From assembly GCA_905221605.1 (NCBI GenBank), contig CAJNDS010002281.1, forward strand, positions 434,552 through 498,551: a DNA stretch of 64,000 nucleotides, in the 5' to 3' direction. This document shows positions 50,198-59,514 of this stretch, piece by piece. Within the stretch, counting starts at the first letter, position 1. Every line of letters starts with the position of its first letter. Below the pieces are notes generated by a model, which had not been told where the DNA came from, did no database searches, and was given only the letters and a program-made list of their open reading frames with translations. The position numbers were made by a program, and so were the translations under genes. The DNA comes from Symbiodinium natans (lineage: Eukaryota; Sar; Dinophyceae; Suessiales; Symbiodiniaceae).

Positions 50198-50279
50198 AGA
50201 TCCACAGCCATTCATTCTTGGGGCCTTCAAATGGCATCCATACAATCATGGCCTGAATAATGTCACCCCCCCACATACT

Positions 50280-50385
50280 AAACCCTAAACCCTAAACCCT
50301 AAGCCCTAACCCCTAACCCCTAAACCCTAAACCCTAAACCCTAAACCCTAAACCCTAAACCCTAAACCCTAAACCCTAAACCCGA
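50280..50385 (-). repeat. CCCTAAA array, about 14 units
   Basis: Includes a few CCCCTAA units; the next piece (50400-50500) holds WSFTYLSRQSK before a stop, a weak exon. Confidence 0.93.
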
Positions 50386-50499
50386 ATGTAATGTAGCCGA
50401 GGTGGAGGAGGTGAGGCTGGGTTGAAAGGCTCGTAGAGTGGTCCTTCACCTACCTGAGCAGACAGAGCAAGTAACCGTACCCAAAAATTACTCGCTGTA

Positions 50500-50685
50500 G
50501 GAGTTTTCCTGCATGTGATCACTTCTCTAGAATATGGCCCCTTTTGGTGTCCTCATATTGCAAGGCGGCTCTTCTTACTAAGGGTACCCAAAAAAGGACC
50601 TTCATTTTGAGAACTGGCCACAATATAGTTTTCTCTAGGTAGGGCTCGGCAACTACCCTACCCTACGCGATCTCGAAGGAACCCC

Positions 50686-50727
<42 letters not shown>

Positions 50728-51000
50728 AAAAAACACGTACCAAACATGACTTGTGGTGCCTACTGCCAATTCCCTTGATCCCAGTATCCCAACCCTTAAA
50801 GGAGGTGTACCCCCAAAACAGGGTTTACGGTACAGGTGTCTAGGTAACCCCGCCCTGAGCCCTGAGCCCTGAACCCGCAACTCTCAACCCTAAAAACTCC
50901 CAGCCTAAACCCTAGTTAAAGCCCAAGCACGAAAAGCCTAAAAACCCTACAAATCCTAAGACCTAAAACCCCGCTGAACCCTAAACCCTAGCCCTAAACC
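50500..51000. other. Stretch without a supported gene
   Basis: Unique sequence to 50680, then about 28 C and 15 A, then unique sequence and telomere-like repeats. The minus-strand frame at 50653-50880 crosses the homopolymers and is not convincing. Confidence 0.45.
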
Positions 51001-51021
51001 CTAAACCCTAAACCTCAAAAG

Positions 51022-51106
51022 GATGATGGGCTGAATCACCAGGGCGGGATCTGGTTCACCTTGAGCGCGGACACGCTGCAGGATTGGAGCCGAAACAAGG
51101 GCTCTT
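51022..51106 (+). CDS. Exon of an unknown gene, GC donor
   Basis: After CCTCAAAAG the frame reads DDGLNHQGGIWFTLSADTLQ and DWSRNKGS, followed by GCAAGG, which matches the donor consensus except for T to C. Confidence 0.52.
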
Positions 51107-51254
51107 GCAAGGGAAACCCTAAACCCTAAGCCCCAAACCCCAAACCCTGAACCCTGAACCCTAAACCCTAAACCCTAGACCCTAAACCCTAAACCCTAAA
51201 CCCTAAACCCTAAACCCTAAACCCTAAACCCTAAACCCTAAACCCATCCCTGCA

Positions 51255-51360
51255 GTTTCAGCAGCGGCCCGTGCGGACCAGCAGCCACTCTTTGGATTCC
51301 GCCGTCACGACCAGCCTAGACCGGCACGGATACCCAGAGTCCCTTGGAGAGTTGACTGCT
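51255..51360 (+). CDS. Exon of an unknown gene, frame ambiguous
   Basis: After ATCCCTGCAG, before GTTTAGGG. Phase 0 reads SSHSLDSAVTTSLDRHGYPE and SLGELTAQ; the phase that follows the preceding exon reads ADQQPLFGFRRHDQPRPAR. Both are open. Confidence 0.45.
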
Positions 51361-51459
51361 CAGGGTTTAGGGTTCAGGGTTTAGGGTTTAGGGTTTAGGG
51401 TTTAGGGTTTGGTGTTTAGGGAGCCCTAAAACCCTAAACCCTAAACCTCAAGACAAAGT

Positions 51460-51730
51460 AAATAGAAGTTGTGTGCGGCATCTCATTGTGAGTTTTCCCA
51501 AAGCCCAGGGGTACCCTTTGCCCTTCTTGGTTGGTTCAAGGCTCCGTTATAAAGTAACCCTCAACCCTCAACCCTGAACCCTAAACCCTAAACCCTGAAC
51601 GCCACATCGCTTGGCCCTTCTTCTAAGATGGTTACTGGGCTACCAAGTAAAGGGCCATCCCCTTTACTTCCTCTAGGATCTTCAGACCCTAGGCAGCCTT
51701 GACGCTACGAATCTTGGGGTTCATGGGCGC
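51460..51730. repeat. Family E element copy 2 between short open pieces
   Basis: GGTACCCTTTGCCCTTCTTGG...GGTTACTGGGCTACCAAG at 51506-51637, with telomere repeats in the middle (51556-51600). LCAAS-HCEFSQSP lies before it and KGPSPLLPLGSSDPRQP to a stop after it, but the phase of a join is not clear. Confidence 0.55.
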
Positions 51731-51861
51731 AGTAAACCCCAAAAGGGTTTAGGCTTTAGGGTTTAGGTTGGGCCAAGTTTAGGGTTTAGGGTTTGGGGTT
51801 TAGGGTCTAGGGTTTAGGGTTTAGGGTTTAGGGCTTGTAGGGCTACCCCAAACCCTAAACA

Positions 51862-51924
51862 GGTTTCTGTGCTGCGATCTCGGTGACGCCTACCCGCGAG
51901 GATTGTTCCTTGCTTCCACATAAC
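51862..51924 (+). CDS. Terminal exon
   Basis: After CTAAACAG the frame reads FLCCDLGDAYPRGLFLAST and ends in TAA. Confidence 0.42.
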
Positions 51925-51929
51925 CGCGG

Positions 51930-52690
51930 CCTCCGCGTTTCATTTGGGCATTTTCCAATTTGGGGTACCTCTTTTATACCCCACATAGAATAGAATCCCC
52001 TGAAAAGGGAACTGAAAACCCCCCCCCCCCCAAAAAATTTTGCAAGAACACAAAGTCCCCCTTGTGAAACAGAAAGGGTGCCCTGTCGCTTTCAGGTTGC
52101 TCTGGTTATATACCCTCCGTCGATTTTCGGGCTCAGGTCTTAAGAAACCCTAAGCCGCAAACCCCGCATCCTGAAAACCCAAGACCTCCAACCCGAAATT
52201 CCGAACCCTCCAACCTAAACTGCCAGGGGTTTGGGGTCATAGTCTAGGGCAGGTGGCTTCATCCGATTTGTAGGTCAGGACTAATTACAGGCTTACCTAA
52301 GTTCTCTAATTTGCCGTAGTACTGGCTGGTAAATTCAAAGCCTCTCAATATTTTGAGGGCAGGCGATTCTTGCGGGTAGGTCGAATGCTTTGGTAGGGTT
52401 CGGGGTTTAAGGTGTTAGTCCCTTGCAGTTGCGTGTCTCTGACACGCCCTGCATGACGCCCAAGCCTTAAGCAAAAAAGGGCACCAGTCCAGAAACACTG
52501 AGCATTAGTACAATCTGCATGCTACGTACACATGTGGGGGGGGGTTCCGAGATTCGGGGTACCTTCACAAGGTCCTTGCTATAAGGGAGTCCGACTCCTT
52601 GGGGATCTATTTTGGGGTCTCTCTTTTCGTAAACCCCTAACCCCTAACCCCTATACCCTAAACCCTAAACCCTAAAACCTAAACCCTAAA
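51930..52690. other. Stretch without supported genes
   Basis: Holds a degenerate D/E-like element (51960-52110, with GGGGTACC and AGGGTGCCC), a C run, telomere-like repeats and unique AT-balanced sequence. Confidence 0.45.
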
Positions 52691-52700
52691 CCCCCATAAG

Positions 52701-52847
52701 GCGCTGTTGTCCTCCTGAGGCACCTGCATCGCTTCGTGAACCGGGCCTTCGGCGGCGGTGGAAACCAGGGCCTCGTGGTTTACTCCTACAAGTGCCGCCA
52801 CGGGGAGGCTCGGAAGAGGGATTTCAAAGCCTTCGACAACTCTCAGA
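52701..52847 (+). CDS. Long exon of an unknown gene
   Basis: After CCCCATAAG, before GTCCTAAG: VVLLRHLHRFVNRAFGGGGN, QGLVVYSYKCRHGEARKRDF, KAFDNSQ. The complement is open too (VVEGFEIPLPSLPVAALVG) but the + reading agrees with neighbours in strand and splice sites. Confidence 0.52.
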
Positions 52848-52879
52848 GTCCTAAGTCTTGTTGCAGGTTCGCTTAGACC

Positions 52880-52990
52880 CTTAACCCCCTTAACCCCCTT
52901 AACCACCTTAACCCCCTAAACCCCCTAAACCCCCTAAACCCCCTAAACCCCCTAAACCCCCTAAACCTCCTAAACCTCCTAAACCCTAAA
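52880..52990 (-). repeat. CCCCCTAAA 9-mer array
   Basis: About 10 units of the 9-bp variant. Confidence 0.92.
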
Positions 52991-53012
52991 CCCCCTTCTT
53001 TTCAACGATTCA

Positions 53013-53250
53013 GGACTTCTTCAACTATGAGCCCTTTGGAGTCTCCGCTATAGGGTTTGGGGGTGAGGGTACTTCGTGCAGCAAAGGGGCTCCTACTTAG
53101 ATGTCTCCCAGGTGCACAAGAGTCCCTGAACCCCAAACCCTGAACCCTAAACCTTGTAAGCAACGTCTTTCGCAGGCCTGTGCCACTTTGGCAAGCCAGT
53201 GCTCATGTATGCTGTATCTGCGCACGAATAGACTTGGAAGGCGCAGCACA
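53013..53250 (+). CDS. Candidate exons
   Basis: 53013-53051 (after CGATTCAG) reads DFFNYEPFGVSAI. 53176-53230 (after CTTTCGCAG) is open in three frames; one reads CHFGKPVLMYAVSAHE to a stop. Likely parts of genes, exact structure not resolved. Confidence 0.4.
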
Positions 53251-53425
53251 ACTGTGTCCTAAACCCCTAAACCTTAAAACCTAAACCCTCGACCCTTAAC
53301 CCTCAGCCCTTAACCCTGAACCCCGAACCCCTCACCCCTCACCCCTACCTACGAACGGAGCCCTCACAACCCCAAAAAACCTAAACCCTAAACCCTAAAC
53401 TCTAAACCCTAAACCCTAAACCCAG

Positions 53426-53923
53426 GCTCCGAAGAACGATGCGGGGATGGAGTTCGAGGCCTACGAGACACTGAATGCCACAGCGGGTGGGCAGGAGAAC
53501 GCTCCGACCTACTACAAGCCACTGGGACTCCCCAAGGTTGAGGGTTTAGAGGTTTAGGTGTTTAGGGGTTTCGGGGTTTTTGGTTTAGGGTTTAGGGTTT
53601 AGGGTTAGGGTTTAGGGTTTAGGGTTTAGGGTTGAGGGGTTTCGGGGTTTAGGGTTTAGGGTTTAGGGAAGCCCGAAGATTGACGTGGTAGGGAGCATCT
53701 ATGTGTTAACCATTTGCCGGAAGTACTACAAGATTCACCGCTGGCACCCCGGGAAGTTTTCCCGAGTCAGGGTCTAGGGTTTAGGGTTTAGGGTTTAGGG
53801 TTTAGGGTTTAGGGTTTAGGGTTTAGGGTTTAGGGTTTAGGGTTTAGGGTTTAGGGTTTAGGGTTTAGGGTTCAGGCTTCTGAAGGGATATTGATTGTAG
53901 ACTGGAGGGCTCAGGGTCTGTGA
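53426..53923 (+). CDS. 3' part of an unknown gene, three exons with telomere introns
   Basis: 53426-53536 (after AACCCAG, before GTTGAGGG) is exactly 37 codons: NDAGMEFEAYETLNATAGGQ, NAPTYYKPLGLPK. 53667-53771 (after GTTTAG) is 35 codons: KIDVVGSIYVLTICRKYYKI, HRWHPGKFSRVR. 53876-53923 (after GGTTCAG) reads ASEGILIVDWRAQGL and ends in TGA. All junctions are phase 0. The introns are 130 and 104 nt and nearly pure TTTAGGG-type repeat. The middle exon is clearly protein-like. No family recognised. Confidence 0.65.
53772..53875 (+). repeat. TTTAGGG array forming a GT-AG intron
   Basis: Begins GTCTAGGG, about 13 units, ends TTCAG; flush with exons at both sides. Confidence 0.78.
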
Positions 53924-54074
53924 CGTATGGCAGGCCCGGCAAGGGCAGTGTTTCAAAGCTACCCTGTGCCCTCAAGCTACTATTAGAATGGCCTGTAGGC
54001 GAATGAGTTTCGGTACCTTCTGGGTCACCCTAAACCCTGAGCCCCAAACCCCAAATCCCAAACCCTAAACCCAG

Positions 54075-54930
54075 AAAGTCAAAAGACCAAACGCCAGCAA
54101 ACTGCTGAGAGGTGGAGCAACGACAACGCTTGCTACACCGAGCTGGGAGGCGTGGTGTCGGTGGGGAACTCCATCGCGGTCGCTTTTGCGGGAGAAGGCG
54201 CCCGCCCTAGCGCTAAACCCCAAACCCCAAACCCCCCAAAGGGTCCCAAGTGCCTACATAGTCAATAGTAGAAAGGTAGGGTTTCTATAATAGCAATAAC
54301 AATTATGGTTTGGATAAGTGTTGCCCCATATAGGTACTTAGGACCCTTTGGGCCCTATAAATCCCAAGGGCCCTAAGGCCTTACGTTCACTTGCAAGCTC
54401 TTTGTCCATGACTTTTAGAAAGCTTCATATTCTGCAAGCTGAAGCCCCAAACCCTCCTCTGTGGACCTGGCCCGTTCCGTGGGTTTAGGGTTACATCTCG
54501 AACACCCCAAGCTTCTTCGCGCAGATCCAAGCAGAAGCCCAAGGTGGAGTCAAGGGGTGGGAAGTTTTTGGCGGAGCTGTGGACCCAAACCCCATAACCT
54601 CTACAAACCCTACAAACCCTGCAAACCCTGCAAACCCTACAAACCCTAGAAACCCTACAAACCCTAGAAACCCTGGAAACCCTGTAATCCCTAAAAATCC
54701 TAAACTTTTTTTGGCGGGACGGGGGTGTGAACGGAAAATTTTCTACGGAGTCCTGCACCTGGTCTAGGATGCCCAGTAGTACCCTTGCTCCCTTTTTGGG
54801 GGGTTTAGGTTCCCTTATAAAGCCCTTTAAGCAAAAAAGGGCACCCTTTTTAAGTCTAGGTTACTGGGTAGCCTAGTGGTTGTTCTGGGACCTAGGCTGC
54901 GCGAGTCTCTACTCCCCAGTTCGTGGTTAG
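54075..54930 (+). CDS. 3' part of an unknown gene, four exons; one carries an NPx repeat, one intron is a family C element
   Basis: 54075-54211 reads ERWSNDNACYTELGGVVSVG and NSIAVAFAGEGARPS (GC donor, GCTAAACC); 54378-54482 LASSLSMTFRKLHILQAEAP; 54525-54761 IQAEAQGGVKGWEVFGGA, then a stretch of NP(T/A/R) triplets encoded by 9-bp AAACCCTAC-like units, then GCERKIFYGVLHL; 54877-54930 WLFWDLGCASLYSPVRG and TAG. Total 176 codons in frame. Intron 1 contains inverted-repeat element M, intron 2 is only 42 nt, intron 3 (54762-54876, GT-AG) is family C copy 4. The third exon may really be two exons with the array as intron. No family recognised. Confidence 0.6.
54234..54352. repeat. Inverted-repeat element, family M
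   Basis: CCAAAGGGTCCCAAGTGCCTA and TAGGTACTTAGGACCCTTTGG are inverted. It lies in intron 1 of the gene around it. Single copy here. Confidence 0.72.
54762..54876. mobile_element. Family C element copy 4 acting as an intron
   Basis: GTCTAGGATGCCCAGTAG...TTACTGGGTAGCCTAG, 115 nt. Removing it joins FYGVLHL to WLFWDLG in frame, with GT and AG at its ends. Confidence 0.7.
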
Positions 54931-55244
54931 TGGAAGTAGCAAACCCCCTAAACCCTAAACCCTAAACCCTAAACCCTAAACCCTAAACCCTAAACCCTAA
55001 ACCTTGTTCCGCAAGTCCAGATCTTAGGGACTGGGTAGATAACCCGAAACCTTTTTTTGTTTTTTGGAATCCTACAAAGTATGCCTGGTTAACCTTTTTT
55101 GGGCTAGGGGATTTAGCCCCTAAGAGACAGGGTGTTGCATGGCTTTAGGATGCGACCCCTAAACCCTAAACCCTAAACCCTAAACCCTAAACCCTAAACC
55201 CTAAACCCTAAACCACTCTTTCATATATAATATAAATGTTAATG

Positions 55245-55755
55245 GCTTTGCGGGCAAGGTCCGAAAATTAGTGGGCAAGGTCCGAAAATTAGCGGGCAAG
55301 GTCCGAAAATTAGCGGGCAAGGTCCGAAAATTAGCGGGCAAGGTCCGAAAATCAGCGGGCAAGGTCCGAAAATCAGTGGGCAAGGTCCATTGGCTGCCCC
55401 ACGACCTTGCCCACTAATTTTCGGACCTTGCCCGCTGACCCACCACCTTGCCCACTGATTTTCGGACCTTGCCCACTAATTTTCGGACCTTGCCCGCAAA
55501 TTTTCGGACCTTGCCCGCTAATTTTCGGACCCGGGAAAGGCCCGAGAATTAGCGGGCAAGGTCCGAAAATTAGCGGCAAGGTCCAAAAATTAGCGGGCAA
55601 GGTCCGAAAATTAGCGGGCAAGGTCCGAAAATTTGCGGGCAAGGTCCGAAAATGAGCGGGCAAGGTCCGAAAATCAGTGGGCAAGGTCCAAAATTAGCGG
55701 GCAAGGTCCGAAAATTAGGGGCAAAGGTCCGAAACTAGTGGGCAAGGTCCTTGCC
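55245..55755. repeat. 21-bp tandem array with an inverted central block
   Basis: About six units of GGGCAAGGTCCGAAAATTAGC (55253-55392), then about five to six units in inverse orientation (55400-55530), then about nine direct units (55545-55750). Units differ at a few positions. A C/A-rich tract follows to 55850. Confidence 0.93.
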
Positions 55756-55859
55756 CCCCCACCCCCCCACCCCCCCCCCACCCCCACCCCCCCCCACCCA
55801 CCCCCACCCCCCCCCCCCCCCCCCCCCCCCCCACCCCTCCTTCACCCCCCTTCCTCAGC

Positions 55860-56280
55860 CCCCTTCCTCCCGCAACGGGTGGTGCTCAGTTGAAAACGTG
55901 TCTGACTTGGGTAGGTGATGAAAACCTTATATTTTCTTAATGTTATGGGATTCTTTGGGCGGGTGGGTTTTTTTCCGTTGCCTGAACACACTACTGGCCT
56001 AGTAAATGCTCGAACTTGAGATGCTGAACCCTAAACCCTAAACCCTAAACCCTAAACCCTACATCTAAACCCTAAACCACTGAGGCTCCCCCCATCTGGA
56101 CTGCCTGTCATCCGCACCTTTTGCCTCTGTGCCTACGGAGAGGCATCTGCCCGCATCGCCCGGTTGGAAGCCGTAGTCCCTCATGGTTTGGCCCCAAACC
56201 TAGACCCTAATGAAACCCTAAACCCTAGTTAGACCCTAAACCCTAGTTAACGCCTAAACCCTAAACCATAAACCTCAGGG
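55860..56280 (+). CDS. Small candidate exons
   Basis: 55891-55911 (after TGGTGCTCAG, before GTAGGTG) reads LKTCLTW. 56087-56195 (after CCACTGAG) reads LPVIRTFCLCAYGEASARIA and RLEAVVPHGLAP. The second is the stronger. CCCTAAA blocks lie either side. Confidence 0.42.
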
Positions 56281-56291
56281 CTAGTACGTAG

Positions 56292-56555
56292 CAGCATTGC
56301 GGAAGCCGCCAGAGTTCTAGATCCTGAAAGCCCAAAGCCGTACATTGGTGTTGTTTTGTGATTGTTTTTGGTGTTTCCCGTTTAGGGCTTAGGGTTTAGG
56401 CTTCAGGTCTTACACAAAAAGCGCACACCGCCCAAATTCAAGTGGAAGCCACCGGGAACATACCATTGTCGTTGAATATAAGTGTTCTTCTTACTACTGT
56501 CATTATTGTGATGAGTACTACTACTATCATTCTCATAGTGGCATGCTACTTTTAA
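56292..56555 (+). CDS. 3' end of an unknown membrane protein gene, two exons
   Basis: 56292-56347 (after AGTACGTAG, before GTGTTG) reads SIAEAARVLDPESPKPYI. 56407-56555 (after GCTTCAG) continues in frame as LTQKAHTAQIQVEATGNIPL and then a hydrophobic run, VLLTTVIIVMSTTTIILIVA, ending CYF and TAA. The run of about 20 residues near the C-terminus is a likely membrane anchor. The intron is short (59 nt) and ends in telomere-like repeat. Because the 3' sequence is AT-rich, part of the hydrophobic run could be a low-complexity effect. Confidence 0.52.
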
Positions 56556-56654
56556 ATGTTCGCATTATTCTTATTATATTGTTATTTTATTGTTCTTATA
56601 TTATTTTCAGATATTATTATTATTATTATTTCTGTTGTTAATGTTATTGAATAG

Positions 56655-56738
56655 TTTTATTCGACCCCAAACACTTCTGGCCCGAGTCCCTCAAGAAGCC
56701 CCTCCGGGAGTTGTTGCGAAATCGGGGTTCCTCTCAGG
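56655..56738 (+). CDS. Exon of an unknown gene
   Basis: After ATTGAATAG, before GTTTAGGG: FDPKHFWPESLKKPLRELLR and NRGSSQ. Preceded by an AT-rich stretch (56556-56654) that may be the start of its intron or intergenic sequence. Confidence 0.52.
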
Positions 56739-57175
56739 GTTTAGGGTTTAGGGTTTAGGGTTTCGAAGAACCCCGATATCCTTTAAAGAGGCTTCGGGTT
56801 CGTGGTTCACCTACCCTAATCCACTCAAATCCCAAACCTTAAACCCTAAACCTGAAGAGCTGAAGCTTAAGAGACCCAAGGATGGTTTACGTTTCGGGGC
56901 CACTGAGGTATATGGGACTCTTTTTTCCTGTGGTAACAAGCATGGGTTGCCCTCAGGGTCCACGTACCTCATGAGTACCCTCAGGGTCCATGTACACCCT
57001 AAACCCTAAACCCTAAACCCTAAACCCTAAACCCTAAACGTACATGGGCCCAACAATCACTATATAGGAGGTGCTTTTTTAAGGCCCCAGTCCCAAGTAT
57101 TCTCTACTTTGGTACATGGACCCTTATAGGGTTATATACTAGGTATCTCTCAAACTCGAAGCTTCCTAGCCCAAG

Positions 57176-57331
57176 CGGCCGAGCTGTACGCCTGCAGGCA
57201 CCGCATCACCCCGCGAAATCTGGGCATCGTGTCGGTGCGGAAGAACATGGAAGGACCTGGCGGGGAGGCGCGCCTGCGAAGAGGATGCTTTCTTGGGCAC
57301 AAACTCCTACAGGCCCACCTTTGTCACCTGA
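57176..57331 (+). CDS. Terminal exon of 51 codons
   Basis: After GCCCAAG: GTASPREIWASCRCGRTWKD, LAGRRACEEDAFLGTNSYRP, TFVT and TGA. A second frame is also open throughout (CRHRITPRNLGIVSVRKN), so the frame is not certain. Confidence 0.48.
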   Translation, partial: RPSCTPAGTASPREIWASCRCGRTWKDLAGRRACEEDAFLGTNSYRPTFVT

Positions 57332-57409
57332 CCCTTCGGTTTTTGGCCTAGTCCCCTAAACCTTGAACCCGGAATCCACCTGCATCCCCTACTCAACCCA
57401 TTATCGCAG

Positions 57410-57544
57410 ACCACAATCAACATCCATGCGCGAGCTGGGTTGAATGCGCAGGGCTCAACAGATGCTTTGGTGAGCTGTACTTACATGTTGCAGAGCAATT
57501 CCCACGCGTGGAGCCTTCCGAAACCCTCACGGTATCCATCGTGA
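57410..57544 (+). CDS. Terminal exon of 44 codons
   Basis: After TTATCGCAG: TTINIHARAGLNAQGSTDAL, VSCTYMLQSNSHAWSLPKPS, then TGA. It contains an internal GTGAGC...TTGCAG of 24 nt, too short to be an intron. Confidence 0.5.
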   Translation, partial: TTINIHARAGLNAQGSTDALVSCTYMLQSNSHAWSLPKPSRYPS

Positions 57545-57559
57545 TGGCCTGGACGTTTT

Positions 57560-57676
57560 ATGCCGTCTAGGTGTGGTTACTGTCAGTGCCACTGTTGTCC
57601 TGGCTACAAGAATTACCGCTATGAGGTTATACAATGTATCATCGAAGTTGTTCCTTGTGCTCTATGCGCACTCTGA
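57560..57676 (+). CDS. Small cysteine-rich ORF, 38 residues
   Basis: ATG at 57560 opens MPSRCGYCQCHCCPGYKNYR, then YEVIQCIIEVVPCALCAL and TGA. Eight cysteines. It could be a tiny gene, an exon starting after GTCTAG at 57570, or chance. Function unknown. Confidence 0.35.
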   Translation: MPSRCGYCQCHCCPGYKNYRYEVIQCIIEVVPCALCAL

Positions 57677-57823
57677 GGGTCTTAAACCCTAAACCCTAAG
57701 CCCTAAACCCTAAGCCCTAAACCCTAAACCCTAAGCCCTAAACCCTAAGCCCTAAACCCTAAACCCTAAACCCAAAACCTAAACCCTAACCCCTCCCTGT
57801 TATGACCCGACCGCGCCTGGGAG

Positions 57824-57912
57824 GTGTGGACAACGAAGAGCGACTACAGCCATAAGGGCGGCTTCTACGCCTTCCGCGGGGAATGGCAAGAGCAGGCTGG
57901 CATCACGTCTTG
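57824..57912 (+). CDS. Exon of an unknown gene
   Basis: After CGCCTGGGAG, before GTGGGGGC: TTKSDYSHKGGFYAFRGEWQ and EQAGITS. Convincing aromatic pattern. Confidence 0.52.
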
Positions 57913-58077
57913 GTGGGGGCTTAGGGCTTGGGGTTTGGGGTTGGGGTTTGGGGTTTGGGGTTTAGGGTTTATAGGGTTTGGGGTTTAGGGTTTAGGGTTT
58001 AGGGTTTAGGGGGATTTAGGGTTTGGGTGAAAAGCCCGGACCCTCAAACTACTCGATGCACGCTGCGTAGGCTCCAG

Positions 58078-58283
58078 TGGCGAGTTAAAGGCAGTTTGGT
58101 AAACAGCGAGTTTGCATTATACATTGGTATGTACAGTGGGTTCGTTGTGTGTGTAGGAAAAAGGCATGAACAACAAAACCAGGGCAAAAAGCGTGGGGAA
58201 AACCACTTGCTTTTTCACAAGATATGTACAGCTGATCAGTCATGTTTCAATTTGGCGTTCGGGCAGCGGCTCCGATTTCAGCA
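58078..58283 (+). CDS. Long repeat-free exon, unknown
   Basis: After GGCTCCAG about 69 codons read SLVNSEFALYIGMYSGFVVC, VGKRHEQQNQGKKRGENHLL and FHKICTADQSCFNLAFGQRL, ending near TTTCAG/CAAACCC. It is the cleanest long frame of the 57-60 kb part. A mobile-element origin is possible but I see no domain. Confidence 0.5.
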
Positions 58284-58317
58284 AACCCTAAGCCCTAATT
58301 AAGCCCCAAACCCGAAA

Positions 58318-58508
58318 CCCGTGAAGGGTTGGTTTTGTTGCCGTGGGCCATCGAATCCTTTGCAGCACAGGCATTTCCGCGAACCCTAAACCCTAATCCC
58401 TGAACCCTGAACCCCAAAAACCCTCCACCCTCAACCCTCAACCCGTGTTGAAGGTTGGTTGTATTTCTGTGGGGCATCGCATCCTTTTCAGCACAGGCAT
58501 TTCAGCAA
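58318..58508. repeat. Direct duplication of about 65 bp separated by telomere repeats
   Basis: GTGAAGGGTTGGTTTTGTTG...GCAGCACAGGCATTTCCGCG and GTTGAAGGTTGGTTGTATTT...CAGCACAGGCATTTCAGC are about 80 percent identical. Confidence 0.75.
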
Positions 58509-58686
58509 ACCCTAATCATGGGCGTAATCACCGTGCCGGCATGCATGCTCAAGCCATTCGCACGCGCTGGCGCGCTGGTAACACGTAAGCATGCTGCAAA
58601 GCTCTGAAGTATGCAGGCTGCCCCGCGGGCGTCCGCGCACAGTGTTCCAACCACTCATCACGATAAACCCTAAATCCGAAACCCTA

Positions 58687-58860
58687 AACCCTAAACCCCC
58701 CAAACCCTCCAAACCCCCTAAACCCCCTAAACCCCCTAAACCCCCTAAACCCCCTAAACCCCCTAAACCCCAAACCCCCCAAACCCCCCAAACCCCCCAA
58801 ACCCCCCAAACCCCCCAAACACCCTAAACCCCCTAAACCCCCTAAACCCCCTAAACCTTA
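58687..58860 (-). repeat. CCCCCTAAA/CCCCCCAAA 9-mer array
   Basis: About 18 units of 9 bp; two sub-blocks differ by T or C at one position. Frames read (KPP)n or (TPQ)n. Confidence 0.93.
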
Positions 58861-58923
58861 AACCTTTAAGCCTTAAACCCTTTCCCTACACCCTAAAGCC
58901 CTGGATGTGGTTTCGGAGCCCAG

Positions 58924-59514
58924 CGGTTTGTCTTCGGAAAGATGGCACATCGACCTGCAGGGCGCCGTTAGGGTTTATGGTTCAGGTTTAGAGAGGCTTA
59001 GGGTTTAGGGTTCAGGGTTTAGGGTATTGAGGATGGATGACTCGTTCACTCCCTTTGTAGTTCCGGGCTGAGGGGTGCTCTCCATCCCTAGACCCTAAAC
59101 CCTAAACCCTTGACCCTAAACCCCAAGCCCTAAACCCTACCCCTAAACCCTAGAAGGCCGGCCTTCGTCATGGCAGGCCGTGCAGAACGTCTGCTGGCTC
59201 ACAGACTTGAAGGGCGACGCCAACGTCTCGCGGCTGAGGGCTTCTTGGTAGCCGAGTGGTACCCTTTCCCCTTTTTTGGGGGTTCAAGGTGCCCTTATAA
59301 ATGGGGTTTAGGGTTTAGGGTTTAGGGAAACCCTAAACCCTAAACCCTAAACCCTAAACCCTAAACCCTAAACCCTAAACCCTAACCCCTAAACCCTAAA
59401 CCCTATACCCAACAAGGGGTGCCCTCATTCTAAGATGGGCTACCAAGGCCTGTGCCCTGGGAAGTCAGGTGCTGCTGCTCTGGGAACTCTGGAGCGCCTT
59501 GTTGGCTTCTAAGG
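58924..59514 (+). CDS. Part of an unknown gene, three exons, one intron a family E element
   Basis: 58924-58972 (after GGAGCCCAG) reads GLSSERWHIDLQGAVR; 59177-59247 (after CATGGCAG) AVQNVCWLTDLKGDANVSRL; 59448-59514 continues in phase as WPVPWEVRCCCSGNSGAP up to GTTTAGGG. The intron 59248-59447 is element E: CTTG|GTAGCC at one end, GGCTACCAAG at the other, GT-AG. The second exon is convincing; in the third a different frame (GTLERLVGF to a stop) is also open. Confidence 0.52.
59248..59447. mobile_element. Family E element copy 3 with head-to-head telomere repeats inside, acting as an intron
   Basis: Inverted ends GTAGCC and GGCTAC; inner GGTACCCTTTCCCC...GGTGCCCTCATTCTAAGATGG. At 59304-59405 (TTTAGGG)3 turns directly into (CCCTAAA)n. 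Confidence 0.7.

Noticed and set aside
57459-57482. 24-nt GT-AG intron inside an exon
   Set aside because: Too short for splicing, and the frame is open straight through.
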